A stretch of DNA of 64,000 bases from Acidithiobacillus sp. AMEEHan (GTDB taxonomy: Bacteria; Pseudomonadota; Gammaproteobacteria; Acidithiobacillales; Acidithiobacillaceae), in the NCBI RefSeq assembly GCF_030996345.1, contig NZ_CP118747.1, positions 1,920,001-1,984,000 of the forward strand, given 5' to 3'. Position numbers and translations under genes: made by a program. The notes beneath the pieces were generated by a model that saw nothing but the letters and a program-made list of their open reading frames with translations, did not search any database and was not told the DNA's origin. This document shows positions 35,714 through 44,079 of the stretch, piece after piece (position 1 is the stretch's first letter; the number at the start of each line of letters is the position of its first letter).

Positions 35714-35883
35714 GATGCGCCGTGGGGCTGGGAGGCCGCGCTCTGCTGCGTGGTTACCCCCGCCTTGCCGATGCCGGCGGGCTGGATACTGGTGAAGCCA
35801 ATGATCACCAGGCCCACCATCGCCGCGGCCCAGAGTACTAAAAACAAGAACATCAGCAGGGTGGATCGCTTCGGTTTTTTCAT
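35710..35883 (-). CDS. Small membrane protein (57 residues) in the tonB operon
   Basis: A short protein starting MKKPKRSTLLMFLFLVLW with a basic N-terminus, one membrane helix and a polar tail ending TTQQSAASQPHGAS. ATG 35883 has a strong GAGGAGAG ribosome site. It starts 15 bases after the tonB-like stop on the same strand, and its stop overlaps the convergent thioredoxin stop by four bases. No family was recognised. The good start signal and the tight placement support a real gene. Confidence 0.6.
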   Translation of the reverse strand: MKKPKRSTLLMFLFLVLWAAAMVGLVIIGFTSIQPAGIGKAGVTTQQSAASQPHGAS

Positions 35884-35898
35884 GGGCTCTCCTCGTTG

Positions 35899-36822
35899 CT
35901 ACCAGACGTTCACTTGACGCACGCCCAGAAAATGCATGTTCAATGGGATCTCGATGCGCCGCGTCTCTTTTTTGAGTTGCTCGGAAAACGCGGTGTAGGG
36001 GAAGGACAGGCGGATGATCTGCTCGGCCGCGGCGTCGAGTTTAGGGTTGCCGGAAGAATGGACCATGATGATGCGCTGCAAGCCTCCCTCGGGATTGAGC
36101 ACCACCTTTACCTTCAAGTTGCCCACCATCTGACCGGGGTAGTTCAGGTCACCAATTCGCTCCAGTTTCTGAATCCAGCCGGCAATGTAAAAATCGGCGG
36201 CGGGAGTTTCCGGATTGTGAAATTTGGGTAGAGCGGGGGCTGCGGTTGCGCTGCGCGCGGCGTTGTCCATCTGCTCTTGCAGACGTCCCAGATTGATATG
36301 CGGGATGGAGTGGCTTGGCGATGCCGTGCTCGGCGCTGCTGCAGGCTGGCTCGGTGCCGCTGGTACCAGCGGGGCAACTTGGGACCTGGGTGGTCTCGGT
36401 ACGGGGCGAGCCGGATGGGGACGCGGCCGTGCTGGCGCTTGCGGCCGTGCTGTGGGCCGGGGCAGGGGACGCGCTTGCACATGCGGTATCGGCACGGCAG
36501 ACTGCGCTCTGGCTGGCCGACTGGGGGCAGCAGGACGGGTCGGCTCGGGCATGATCTGGAAGGTCTTGTAGCGCTCCTGTTTGCCCTGGAGCGCGAGGTG
36601 TTTGGGCGGATGTTGGTAGAGCAGAAGAAAGAGCAGCAGCGCAATCAGCAGCGTGGCGGGCACGATCCAAGGCAGCAGGCTGTCGCTCCAGTGCGGCTTG
36701 CCCTCAGGCACCAAAAAATAAAACGGACTGCTGACGCTCACCCCACCACCCACAAAGTCTCTTGCAATCTGCACAGAACGCAAGATTGAAGCATCCACTA
36801 CGCAGAGTAAAGCGGGAGTCAT
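35899..36822 (-). CDS. TonB-family energy transducer
   Basis: Couples the inner-membrane proton motive force to outer-membrane receptors. The 307-residue reading frame has a short N-terminal stretch, one membrane helix (about 48-70, LPWIVPATLLIALLLFLLLY), a Pro/Ala/Arg-rich periplasmic linker (about 90-170), and a C-terminal TonB domain (YIAGWIQKLERIGDL, LKVKVVLNPEGGLQRI). The start is uncertain: GTG at 36741 would give a more usual N-terminus (SVSSPFYFLVPEG). No exbB/exbD lies nearby. The linker is unusually poor in Glu and rich in Arg compared with E. coli TonB. Confidence 0.82.
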   Translation of the reverse strand: MTPALLCVVDASILRSVQIARDFVGGGVSVSSPFYFLVPEGKPHWSDSLLPWIVPATLLIALLLFLLLYQHPPKHLALQGKQERYKTFQIMPEPTRPAAPSRPARAQSAVPIPHVQARPLPRPTARPQAPARPRPHPARPVPRPPRSQVAPLVPAAPSQPAAAPSTASPSHSIPHINLGRLQEQMDNAARSATAAPALPKFHNPETPAADFYIAGWIQKLERIGDLNYPGQMVGNLKVKVVLNPEGGLQRIIMVHSSGNPKLDAAAEQIIRLSFPYTAFSEQLKKETRRIEIPLNMHFLGVRQVNVW

Positions 36823-36889
36823 CTTTGTTCACATTTCTCCAAATGCGGAGCGGGTTATCTCCTTGCGGTCAGACCTCGGGTGGTAAAGA

Positions 36890-37411
36890 ATGGCAAGCAT
36901 GAGCGAAACCAGAAACGCTTTTCCGTTGCAGGTAGCCGACGTCCATGGGTTGGTTTTTTCTGGGCAATGTGTCTTTCTGGTCTTGCCGGGGGAACTCGGG
37001 GAGTTGGGCATCCTCGCCCATCACGCGCCTCTGCTGACCATCTTGCAGGCGGGAGAAATGCGCATGCATCTGCCGGATGGCAGCGTGGAGGTCTTGTTTC
37101 TGGAGGGAGGATTTGCGGAAATCCTGCCGAACGAGGTGATGGTTCTCGCCGATCTGAGCCTGCGGATTCCCGACCTGAATCCTGACACGATCCAGGGGAG
37201 GGTCGCGGAAGCGAAGGCCGCCGTTGCGAGCAGCAAGCCGGGCGAGTTGGATTACCTGCGGGCAGAGCAGGAACTGCGCCGCGAACTGGCCAAATATCGT
37301 GCCCTGCAGAAATATACCAGCATGCCCCCTACCGAGAAGGGCGAATATGACTGGCAGCGGCCGCCGGTGGCAGAGCCACCCAAAATCAATCCATCGGCGT
37401 TGGAGGATTGA
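36890..37411 (+). CDS. atpC: ATP synthase epsilon-subunit-like protein, outside an atp operon
   Basis: The 173-residue protein resembles the F1 epsilon subunit. Residues about 10-90 form the beta-sandwich (GQCVFLVLPGELGELGIL, HHAPLLTILQAGEM, VLADLSLRI) and about 100-140 the helical hairpin (LDYLRAEQELRRELAKYRAL). After that it has a proline-rich tail of about 30 residues (PPTEKGEYDWQRPP) not found in the usual AtpC. No other atp genes lie nearby: it is between a minus-strand tonB and a minus-strand galE. It may be a paralogue of an epsilon subunit in the main operon, or the only copy. ATG 36899 is an alternative start. Confidence 0.75.
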   Translation: MASMSETRNAFPLQVADVHGLVFSGQCVFLVLPGELGELGILAHHAPLLTILQAGEMRMHLPDGSVEVLFLEGGFAEILPNEVMVLADLSLRIPDLNPDTIQGRVAEAKAAVASSKPGELDYLRAEQELRRELAKYRALQKYTSMPPTEKGEYDWQRPPVAEPPKINPSALED

Positions 37412-37502
37412 TCCTCCCCGGCATCCTTAGAAATCGTTGTGCCGCAACGCCGCATCGGAGAGGTCATCTCTGGGATACGGGGCTGCGTCTGCCGGCTGCC
37501 GG

Positions 37503-38489
37503 CTACCAGCGTCGGCCTTTCTGCTGCTCCCAGGCCCAGGCGTGGGCGATGATGGTGTCGAGGTCGGCATATTTCGGTTGCCAGCCCAGGAACTGACGTG
37601 CCCGGGCGCTGTCGGCCACTAGGATCGCGGGGTCGCCCGGACGGCGTACCTGTTCTTGGACGCGGATTTCTTGGCCGGTTACCCGCCGTGCGCTGTCGAT
37701 CACTTCCTGCACAGAGAAGCCCTGCCCGTTGCCCAGGTTGAGGGCGATGCTCTCGCCATCCTGCAGTAGATGCTCCAATGCTAGGAGATGGGCACTGCAC
37801 AGATCCCAGACGTGGATGTAATCGCGAATGCAGGTGCCATCGGGGGTTGGATAGTCGCTGCCGAAGACGGAAATCTGCGGTCGTCGTCCACTGGCAGCCT
37901 GCAGTACCAGGGGGATCAGATGGCTTTCAGGATCGTGGCGCTCGCCCAACTCGCCATGGGGATCGGCGCCAGCGGCGTTGAAGTAGCGCAGGCAAACCGA
38001 GCGGAGTCCGTAGCTCTGCCCTAGATCGGCAAGCATCTCTTCGACCATGCGCTTGGAGCGCCCATAGGGGTTGATGGGCTGGGTGGGATGCAGCTCGTCG
38101 ACGGGTGTGTATTGCGGTTCGCCAAAAATGGCTGCCGTGGAGGAGAAAATGAAGCGATCCACGCCGTAGCGACGCATGGCATCAAGCAGGTTGAGGGTGT
38201 TGGCGACGTTATTGCGATAGTAGCGTTCGGGGATCTGTACCGACTCGCCGACCTGGCTGAGTGCGGCAAAATGGAATACCGCGGCGAAGGAATGCTCGGC
38301 AAAGAGGCGTTCGAGTAGAACGGTATCCGCCAGATCGCCGGTGACCAGCTCGCCGTGGCGGGCGGCATCGGCAAAGCCGGTGCATAGGTTGTCGAGCACC
38401 GTGACGGGATATTGCGCCTGGGCCAGCATCTTGACCATGTGCGAACCGATGTAGCCGGCGCCGCCGACGACGAGGATAGGGGGGTTCAT
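37503..38489 (-). CDS. galE: UDP-glucose 4-epimerase
   Basis: Interconverts UDP-glucose and UDP-galactose for surface polysaccharides. The 328-residue short-chain dehydrogenase has the NAD motif GGAGYIGSH at the N-terminus, the catalytic segments SSTAAIFGEP and NPYGRSKRMVEE (YxxxK), RYFNAAGADP, and DGTCIRDYIHVWDL, all typical of GalE. It is convergent with atpC, with 91 bases between the stops, and downstream of tRNA-Glu on the same strand. Confidence 0.92.
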   Translation of the reverse strand: MNPPILVVGGAGYIGSHMVKMLAQAQYPVTVLDNLCTGFADAARHGELVTGDLADTVLLERLFAEHSFAAVFHFAALSQVGESVQIPERYYRNNVANTLNLLDAMRRYGVDRFIFSSTAAIFGEPQYTPVDELHPTQPINPYGRSKRMVEEMLADLGQSYGLRSVCLRYFNAAGADPHGELGERHDPESHLIPLVLQAASGRRPQISVFGSDYPTPDGTCIRDYIHVWDLCSAHLLALEHLLQDGESIALNLGNGQGFSVQEVIDSARRVTGQEIRVQEQVRRPGDPAILVADSARARQFLGWQPKYADLDTIIAHAWAWEQQKGRRW

Positions 38490-38533
38490 GACGTGACTGA
38501 GCTTTCAGCAGCGCGTGGAACATGCACGCAAAC

Positions 38534-38609
38534 TGGCGTCCCCAGGGGGGTTCGAACCCCCGTTACCGCCGTGAAAGGGCGGTGTCCTAGGCCGCTAGAC
38601 GATGGGGAC
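38534..38609 (-). tRNA. tRNA-Glu (anticodon TTC)
   Basis: Minus-strand cloverleaf of 76 bases with encoded CCA. Acceptor GTCCCCA/TGGGGAC, anticodon arm CCGCC-CTTTCAC-GGCGG (anticodon TTC), T-arm GGGGGTTCGAACCCCC. It lies 44 bases before galE on the same strand. Confidence 0.95.
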
Positions 38610-38706
38610 CTGGAGCGGCGAACTTTACCCGGAAAGGCCGGGTGATGCAATAGCCCGTTTGCATCGTCGGCAGCCATTGGCACCTTTGCCGTTACTGGAC
38701 GCTTGC

Positions 38707-40527
38707 CTAGCTACCAGGGTTGCGGGCCTCGCCGTTGGGTAGGTGGTGTTGGCACTCCGGAAAGATCCGCGCGGTACAACGGCGACAGATTTCGGGGTCC
38801 AGCCGGGGGTAGATCTTTTCGATGGGCCGGGTCCCCGCCGGAAAGAAATTTTCCTCTCCCAATTCCTCCAGGTAGGCGCCCTGGGCCAGGCTCGTTCGCA
38901 CGGCCTCCTTCAGGCGATAGAAATATAGCCCGCCACCCAGTCGCCGTCGTCGCCGCGCCTCCTGCGCGAGGAGTTCTCCGCCAGCGATGTCGACAAAGTT
39001 CATCCCGGTTGCCACCACCAGCAGATGTTTCTGGCTGGGGTTGTGCTCGTCCACCTCGGAGAATTGCTGGCCGACATGATCTACCGCACCAAAGAAGAGG
39101 GAGCCATTGACCCGCAGGATCTTGAGTTGCGGACATTCGGGATGACCCTGGGCACTAATGTAGTGGTAGCTGCCGGGTTTTGGATCGGGTACCTCCGCCT
39201 GCACGCTGGGTCGAGAGGTTCGATACAGGTAAAAGATGAGGGAGAGGAGGATGCCAAAGAAAATGCCCTTTTCGAGATTGATGACGGTGCCGATCAGTGT
39301 CACCCAGAGAATCAGCGATTCGATGCGGCTGGCCCGCCAGATGGCGCCGATGTGGTGGAAGTCGATGAGACCCCAGGCCACCAGAAACAGGATGCCTGCC
39401 ATAGCCGCGGTGGGCAGATACGCCGCCAAAGGGCCGACGAGGAGCAGGATCAGCAGCAGGAAACCCGAGGCGAACACCGTCGCCAGCGGGGTACGGGCGC
39501 CGGCGGCATAATTTACCCCGCTGCGGTTGAAGGAACCGCTGGAGGCATAGGCGGAAAAGAAACTTCCGATGAGATTGGATAGTCCCTGACCGATGAACTC
39601 CTGGTTGCCATCGATGCGCTGGCCGGACTTGGTCGCCACCGAGCGGGCAATGGAGACGGCTTCGGTAAGTGCGAGCATGGTCACTACCAACGCCGGGAAG
39701 AACATATCGTGCAAGGCGGTGAAGGAAAAATCCGGGAGAGACAAGGGGGGCAGATTGGCGGGCAGGGCGCCCACGGTCTTTATGCCGGTCGCCGTCACGC
39801 CGAACTTGGCATTCAGTGCCAGACTCAGCAGCGAGCCGACGACCATGGCGGCGATCATGAACGGGATGCGCGGCAGAAATCGTTTGAACAGGACGCCCGC
39901 CAGCAAGGTGACCAGCGCGACACTGGTGACGTAGGGATTAATCTCGTGCCAATGGACGAAGAGCTGATGGATGGTTTCGTGGAGTGGCAAACCACGCGGC
40001 AGCGGCAAACCAAAGAAATGTCGAACCTGACTCCCGGCAATGAGAATGGCGGCGCCGGCGGTAAAACCGATGATCACCGTATGCGAGATGAAGTTCACCA
40101 GGGTGCCCATGCGCGCCAAGCCCAGCACCAACTGGAAGACGCCCACTAGGAAGGTCAGCGTCAGGGCAAGACTGATGAAGGCTGGACTGCCCGGGGTGGC
40201 GTGGGTAACGATCGATTCGTAGACGGCGATGGAGATAGCGGTTGTCGGACCGGAAACCAGATGCCAGCTCGACCCCCACAGCGCGGCGATAATAGCCGGG
40301 ACGATTGCCGCATAGATACCATAGTGGGGCGGTAGCCCCGCGATTACCGCAAACGCGACGCCCTGCGGCAGGACAATCAGCGCACCGGTCAACCCGGCGA
40401 TGACGTCCGCACGCAGCGAGCTGTTATTTATCTGGGGCCACCAACGAAGAAAGGGCAGCAACCGGTACAGCCAGAGCGGGCATACAACAGCGTGGGAAGC
40501 GGAAGAACTGAGATGTGACTGCGTCAT
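38707..40527 (-). CDS. SulP-family anion transporter with STAS domain
   Basis: Sulfate, bicarbonate or other anion permease. The 606-residue protein has about ten membrane helices beginning RADVIAGLTGALIVLPQGVA, with the SulP signature IYAAIVPAIIAALWGSS, and a C-terminal STAS domain (about 455-560, LRVNGSLFFGAVDHV and LVVATGMNFVDIAGGELL). In an autotroph either sulfate or bicarbonate uptake is possible; the sequence does not decide. The extreme C-terminus carries an unusual cysteine/histidine cluster (CRRCTARIFPECQHH). ATG 40527 was preferred over an upstream in-frame ATG at 40611 because MTQSHL fits the family. Confidence 0.88.
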   Translation of the reverse strand: MTQSHLSSSASHAVVCPLWLYRLLPFLRWWPQINNSSLRADVIAGLTGALIVLPQGVAFAVIAGLPPHYGIYAAIVPAIIAALWGSSWHLVSGPTTAISIAVYESIVTHATPGSPAFISLALTLTFLVGVFQLVLGLARMGTLVNFISHTVIIGFTAGAAILIAGSQVRHFFGLPLPRGLPLHETIHQLFVHWHEINPYVTSVALVTLLAGVLFKRFLPRIPFMIAAMVVGSLLSLALNAKFGVTATGIKTVGALPANLPPLSLPDFSFTALHDMFFPALVVTMLALTEAVSIARSVATKSGQRIDGNQEFIGQGLSNLIGSFFSAYASSGSFNRSGVNYAAGARTPLATVFASGFLLLILLLVGPLAAYLPTAAMAGILFLVAWGLIDFHHIGAIWRASRIESLILWVTLIGTVINLEKGIFFGILLSLIFYLYRTSRPSVQAEVPDPKPGSYHYISAQGHPECPQLKILRVNGSLFFGAVDHVGQQFSEVDEHNPSQKHLLVVATGMNFVDIAGGELLAQEARRRRRLGGGLYFYRLKEAVRTSLAQGAYLEELGEENFFPAGTRPIEKIYPRLDPEICRRCTARIFPECQHHLPNGEARNPGS

Positions 40528-40704
40528 GGTCCAACACCGAGAAGTCGCTACAGAAACCTTTCTGCGGGTTTGCGACCATTTCCCGGCTTGCAGCCGATGT
40601 TGTTGGAACACTTGAGCCAGTCTAGCTACTGGGAGCGCGGCTCAACAGCCGATCAACAGATTGGAAAATACCATGGTCAAGCCTTGTGAGCAATGATCTC
40701 GTTC

Positions 40705-40733
40705 TTGCATACCGACCGATCGGTCAGTAGACT
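40705..40733 (+). promoter_or_regulatory. Promoter with TetR-type operator upstream of the MFS exporter
   Basis: A -35-like TTGCAT (40705-40710) and -10-like TAGACT (40728-40733) are separated by exactly 17 bases, and this spacer is filled by ACCGACCGATCGGTCAG. Its core GACCGATCGGTC (40714-40725) is a perfect palindrome. A TetR-family repressor bound here would block RNA polymerase. A nearly identical motif lies in the RND efflux promoter at 56655-56668. Confidence 0.62.
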
Positions 40734-40755
40734 TGAAAGGATTCGGGGAGGGCCC

Positions 40756-42282
40756 ATGAGCGAATCCGAGAACACTTCCGTAGTTGTCATTACGGTAGCG
40801 GTGATGTTGGCGGTGGTGATGCAGGTACTCGACCTTACCATCGTCAACGTGGCCCTGACCTATATGCGTGGCTCCCTGCAGGCCAATAGCGATCAGATCA
40901 CCTGGGTGCTGACCAGCTACATGATTGCCAATGTGATCCTGTTGCCCCTCACCGGTCTGCTGGTGGAGCGATATGGGCAGCGCACGGTGATTCTGTGGAG
41001 CGTGGCCGGCTTTGTGGTGGCTTCGGCGCTTTGCGGGCAGGCGCACAGCCTGCCGGAAATCGTGCTCTGGCGCTTGTTGCAGGGTACCTTCGGGGCTTCG
41101 CTGGCCCCCGTGGGGCAGACGATCATGTTGCATGCCTATCCGGCACGAAAACGCGGACAGGCCATGGCCATCCTCGGGATGGGAATCATGCTGGGGCCGA
41201 TTCTGGGCCCGACCTTGGGCGGCTGGCTCACCGATACCTTGAGCTGGCGCTGGGTCTTTTACGTTAATATCCCCTTCGGCATTCTCGCGTTTTTGCTACT
41301 TCAGGCGGTGCCCAACATCGGGCGCAGCGATCACCCCCGTCCGGTGGACTGGCTGGGATTTGCGCTCATGGCCTTGGGTTTTGGGGCTCTGCAGGGTGTA
41401 CTCAGCCTGGGTAATGAAGATGACTGGTTCAGTTCGCACACCATCATCATCCTGAGCCTGGTTTCCGTCTTGGGATTGCTGTTTTTCGTGTGGCGCTCTC
41501 TGTCCGTGGAGCATCCGGTGGTGAATCTGCGCCTATTGAAGGACGCCAATCTGTCGCTTGGCAGCGCGGGCATCGGAATCTTCGGCCTGGCCTTGTTTGG
41601 GGCGATGGTCATCCTGCCGATCATGCTCGAAGATTTTCTGCACTATGAGGCCTTCACCACCGGTCTGGTCATGGCACCGCAGGGGATTGGTGCCATGCTC
41701 GCGATGCTGATTGCCGGGCGTCTACTTGCGCACAACGTCAATCCGCGCAACATCGTCCTGCTGGGGATTTTCTTCGGTGCTCTCGGTAGTTGGTATACCA
41801 CCAAGTACAATCTCGACATCAATATGGCCTGGGTGATCTGGCCGTCATTCATTCGTGGCCTGGGCCTGGGCTTGGTCAGCATCCCCCTCTTTACCTTGGC
41901 CTTCTCGACGATCGACAAAAAGGATCAGGCGGAGGGGTCGGGCATCTTCAACCTGATGCGCACCCTAGGCGGCAGCATTGGCATCGCCATCGTTTCGACG
42001 GTAATGACGGAAGGCCGGCAGATGGGTTGGAACCAGATGGGTGGCCATATCAACCCCTTCAATCCGGCATTTCACCGTTTCATTGCGGCGATGGGGATGG
42101 GCGAGAGTCCGCGTGCATGGCAGGTGCTGGGTAACTTGGTGGTGTTGCCGCAGGCGGGGATGCGCGGCGTACTGGATGCACTCATCCTGGCCTTTTACAG
42201 CTTTCTCGTCTTGATTCCGCTGGTGCTGCTTTTACGCCGCCCCCCCGAGCCTGCGGAGGAAGGCGAGGCGTCTGGTCATTGA
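40756..42282 (+). CDS. EmrB/QacA-type MFS multidrug exporter (DHA2 family)
   Basis: A 508-residue protein with about 14 membrane helices and MFS signatures: LDLTIVNVALTYM, WVLTSYMIANVILLPLTGLL, GLLVERYGQR and GIMLGPILGPTLGGWL (antiporter motif C), with LSWRWVFYVNIPFG. It should export hydrophobic drugs or related compounds by proton exchange. ATG 40756 is preceded by GGGGAGG. No EmrA-type fusion protein is adjacent. The TetR-type operator in its promoter suggests induction by a substrate ligand. Confidence 0.92.
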   Translation: MSESENTSVVVITVAVMLAVVMQVLDLTIVNVALTYMRGSLQANSDQITWVLTSYMIANVILLPLTGLLVERYGQRTVILWSVAGFVVASALCGQAHSLPEIVLWRLLQGTFGASLAPVGQTIMLHAYPARKRGQAMAILGMGIMLGPILGPTLGGWLTDTLSWRWVFYVNIPFGILAFLLLQAVPNIGRSDHPRPVDWLGFALMALGFGALQGVLSLGNEDDWFSSHTIIILSLVSVLGLLFFVWRSLSVEHPVVNLRLLKDANLSLGSAGIGIFGLALFGAMVILPIMLEDFLHYEAFTTGLVMAPQGIGAMLAMLIAGRLLAHNVNPRNIVLLGIFFGALGSWYTTKYNLDINMAWVIWPSFIRGLGLGLVSIPLFTLAFSTIDKKDQAEGSGIFNLMRTLGGSIGIAIVSTVMTEGRQMGWNQMGGHINPFNPAFHRFIAAMGMGESPRAWQVLGNLVVLPQAGMRGVLDALILAFYSFLVLIPLVLLLRRPPEPAEEGEASGH

Positions 42283-42283
42283 G

Positions 42284-43198
42284 TCATTGCTCTTCGGCGG
42301 TGCTTTCGAGACCACCGGCCTGCGGCAGCCAGAGGGTGCGGGCGAAGCCCCAATCCAGCAGCTTGAGGCCTGCCCAGGATGCCTTCCAGAAGCCGCGGCT
42401 CTCATTGGTAAAGGAGGGGACGCCAAGGACAACGGCAATCAGGGTCATGTTCCCCTGGGTGCCGGTTACCACCAGGCAATGACCGGCGGCATCGGTGTAG
42501 CCGCTCTTCATGCCGGTGACAAAGGGCACGCGCCCCACCAGCAGGTTGGGATTGGGACTGGTGATGCCGGCGTAGGTGAAGTTTTTATGGCCGAAAAAAG
42601 GCAGATATTGCGGAAAGCGCTGCAGGATGTTGCGGGTGAGGACGGCTTGGTCATAGGCACTGGAGAAATTGTTGGGATGGGGCAGGCCGTCGGGGTTGTT
42701 GTAGGTGGTGGAGAGCATGCCGAGAGCTTGCGCGGTGCGGTTCATTTTTTGCACAAAATGGGGGACATTTCCGCCGACCAGGACGGCAGCCTCTACGGCA
42801 GCGTCGTTACCCGAGGGCACCGTCATGCCCAAGATGAGCTGGGCCAGACTGAAGGGCAGGCCGGCACGGAGGAACATCGACGAGCCACCGGTATGCAACG
42901 CCGCTGGGCAGGGCGTGTATTGCCCGTGCAGTTGCAAATGTCCGGAGTCGATGTCCTGAAACAGCAGGTAGAGGGTCATCAACTTGCTCAGGCTGGCGAT
43001 GGCGTAGGGCTTGTACGCGTTTTTGGCGGCGAGGATCTGCCCCGTTTCGGCATTCATGAGGATGTAGGATCGCGCATCGATGGGCGGCAGGGTGGAGATT
43101 TCCTCGCCCTGTGCCATGTTGCCAAGACCGAGCCAGCAGAGAATGGAAAAAATCAAAAAATACAAGGTGTTGCGAACTTGTTTCTGTACCGGGACCAT
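42284..43198 (-). CDS. D-alanyl-D-alanine carboxypeptidase (penicillin-binding protein, PBP5-like)
   Basis: Trims the terminal D-Ala from peptidoglycan stem peptides in the periplasm. The 304-residue protein has a signal peptide (about 1-31) and the S11 peptidase motifs SLSK (residues 69-72) and SGN (129-131). The third motif is KSG (231-233) instead of the usual KTG. It is shorter than typical PBP5 (about 390-400) and lacks the C-terminal domain and membrane-anchoring helix, so it is probably soluble. It is convergent with the MFS gene, one base between stops. Confidence 0.88.
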   Translation of the reverse strand: MVPVQKQVRNTLYFLIFSILCWLGLGNMAQGEEISTLPPIDARSYILMNAETGQILAAKNAYKPYAIASLSKLMTLYLLFQDIDSGHLQLHGQYTPCPAALHTGGSSMFLRAGLPFSLAQLILGMTVPSGNDAAVEAAVLVGGNVPHFVQKMNRTAQALGMLSTTYNNPDGLPHPNNFSSAYDQAVLTRNILQRFPQYLPFFGHKNFTYAGITSPNPNLLVGRVPFVTGMKSGYTDAAGHCLVVTGTQGNMTLIAVVLGVPSFTNESRGFWKASWAGLKLLDWGFARTLWLPQAGGLESTAEEQ

Positions 43199-43280
43199 GG
43201 TGGCACCGCTCCATGCTAAAGTTATGGTTTAGAGTTTAGGCGCTTTTCTCTATTTTTCAATAGGTTTTTGGAGACATACT

Positions 43281-44060
43281 ATGCATGTTCTGGTCGGCGA
43301 TCCGGCCTCTGTCAGTCTGGCTGCCAGTAGTCTCTGGGTGCACCCGGGGCTATGGGCCATCGCTGGCGCGATTGTCTTCCTTGCGTTTTATGTACGTGCG
43401 GTGATCGGCTTTGGTTCCGGTCTGATTTCCGTGGCGTTGCTGACCCTGTTCTTTCCGATCAAGGAAGTCGTGCCGGTCGTACTGCTGCTCGATCTGTTGG
43501 GTTCGGTGCTGTTGGGTGCCTATGATTTTCGCGAAATTCGCTGGCCGGAACTGGGCTGGCTGGTGCCAGGTAGCTTGTTGGGACTTCTGGTGGGTGCCTT
43601 TATTCTGGCCGACAGCGACGCCCAAGAGCTGACGCGCTTTCTGGGAGTCTTCATCCTGGCCTATGTGGCCTATGCGACGTTGCTCAAGCCGGAACGATTG
43701 CCGCGTCTGTCCTTACCCTGGGGTGTGCCGCTGGGGACCTTCGGCGGAATCATCGGTAGCCTCTATGGCGGCGGTGGGCCGCCCATCGTTGCCTACCTGC
43801 AGATGCGCCACCTCGATAAACGCGCCTTCCGCGCGACTTTTCAAGGGATTGCGCTGACGGACAATATCGTGCGAGGTCTCATGTATATTTTTCTGGCTTT
43901 GCTTACCGGGCCGCTGGCCTTGGGTTTTCTGGCCTTGGCGCCGGCGAGTCTGGTTGGGCTTTGGGCCGGGAATCATCTGCACTTCAGAATCAATCAAAAA
44001 CTGTTTTTGCGGGCGACGCTGGTCGTGCTGGCGATCGTCGGCATCAAGTATCTTGTGTGA
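43281..44060 (+). CDS. TauE/SafE-family (TSUP) membrane transporter, possible sulfite exporter
   Basis: A 259-residue protein with about seven or eight membrane helices. The family signatures VRAVIGFGSGLISVALL and GTFGGIIGSLYGGGGPPIV are present. TSUP members carry sulfite, sulfonates or related anions. In a sulfur oxidiser, sulfite export would be meaningful, but the substrate is inferred. It is divergent from the carboxypeptidase gene and followed by a methyltransferase gene after 19 bases. Confidence 0.82.
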   Translation: MHVLVGDPASVSLAASSLWVHPGLWAIAGAIVFLAFYVRAVIGFGSGLISVALLTLFFPIKEVVPVVLLLDLLGSVLLGAYDFREIRWPELGWLVPGSLLGLLVGAFILADSDAQELTRFLGVFILAYVAYATLLKPERLPRLSLPWGVPLGTFGGIIGSLYGGGGPPIVAYLQMRHLDKRAFRATFQGIALTDNIVRGLMYIFLALLTGPLALGFLALAPASLVGLWAGNHLHFRINQKLFLRATLVVLAIVGIKYLV

Positions 44061-44079
44061 TCGAAAAAAGGAGCGAGCC

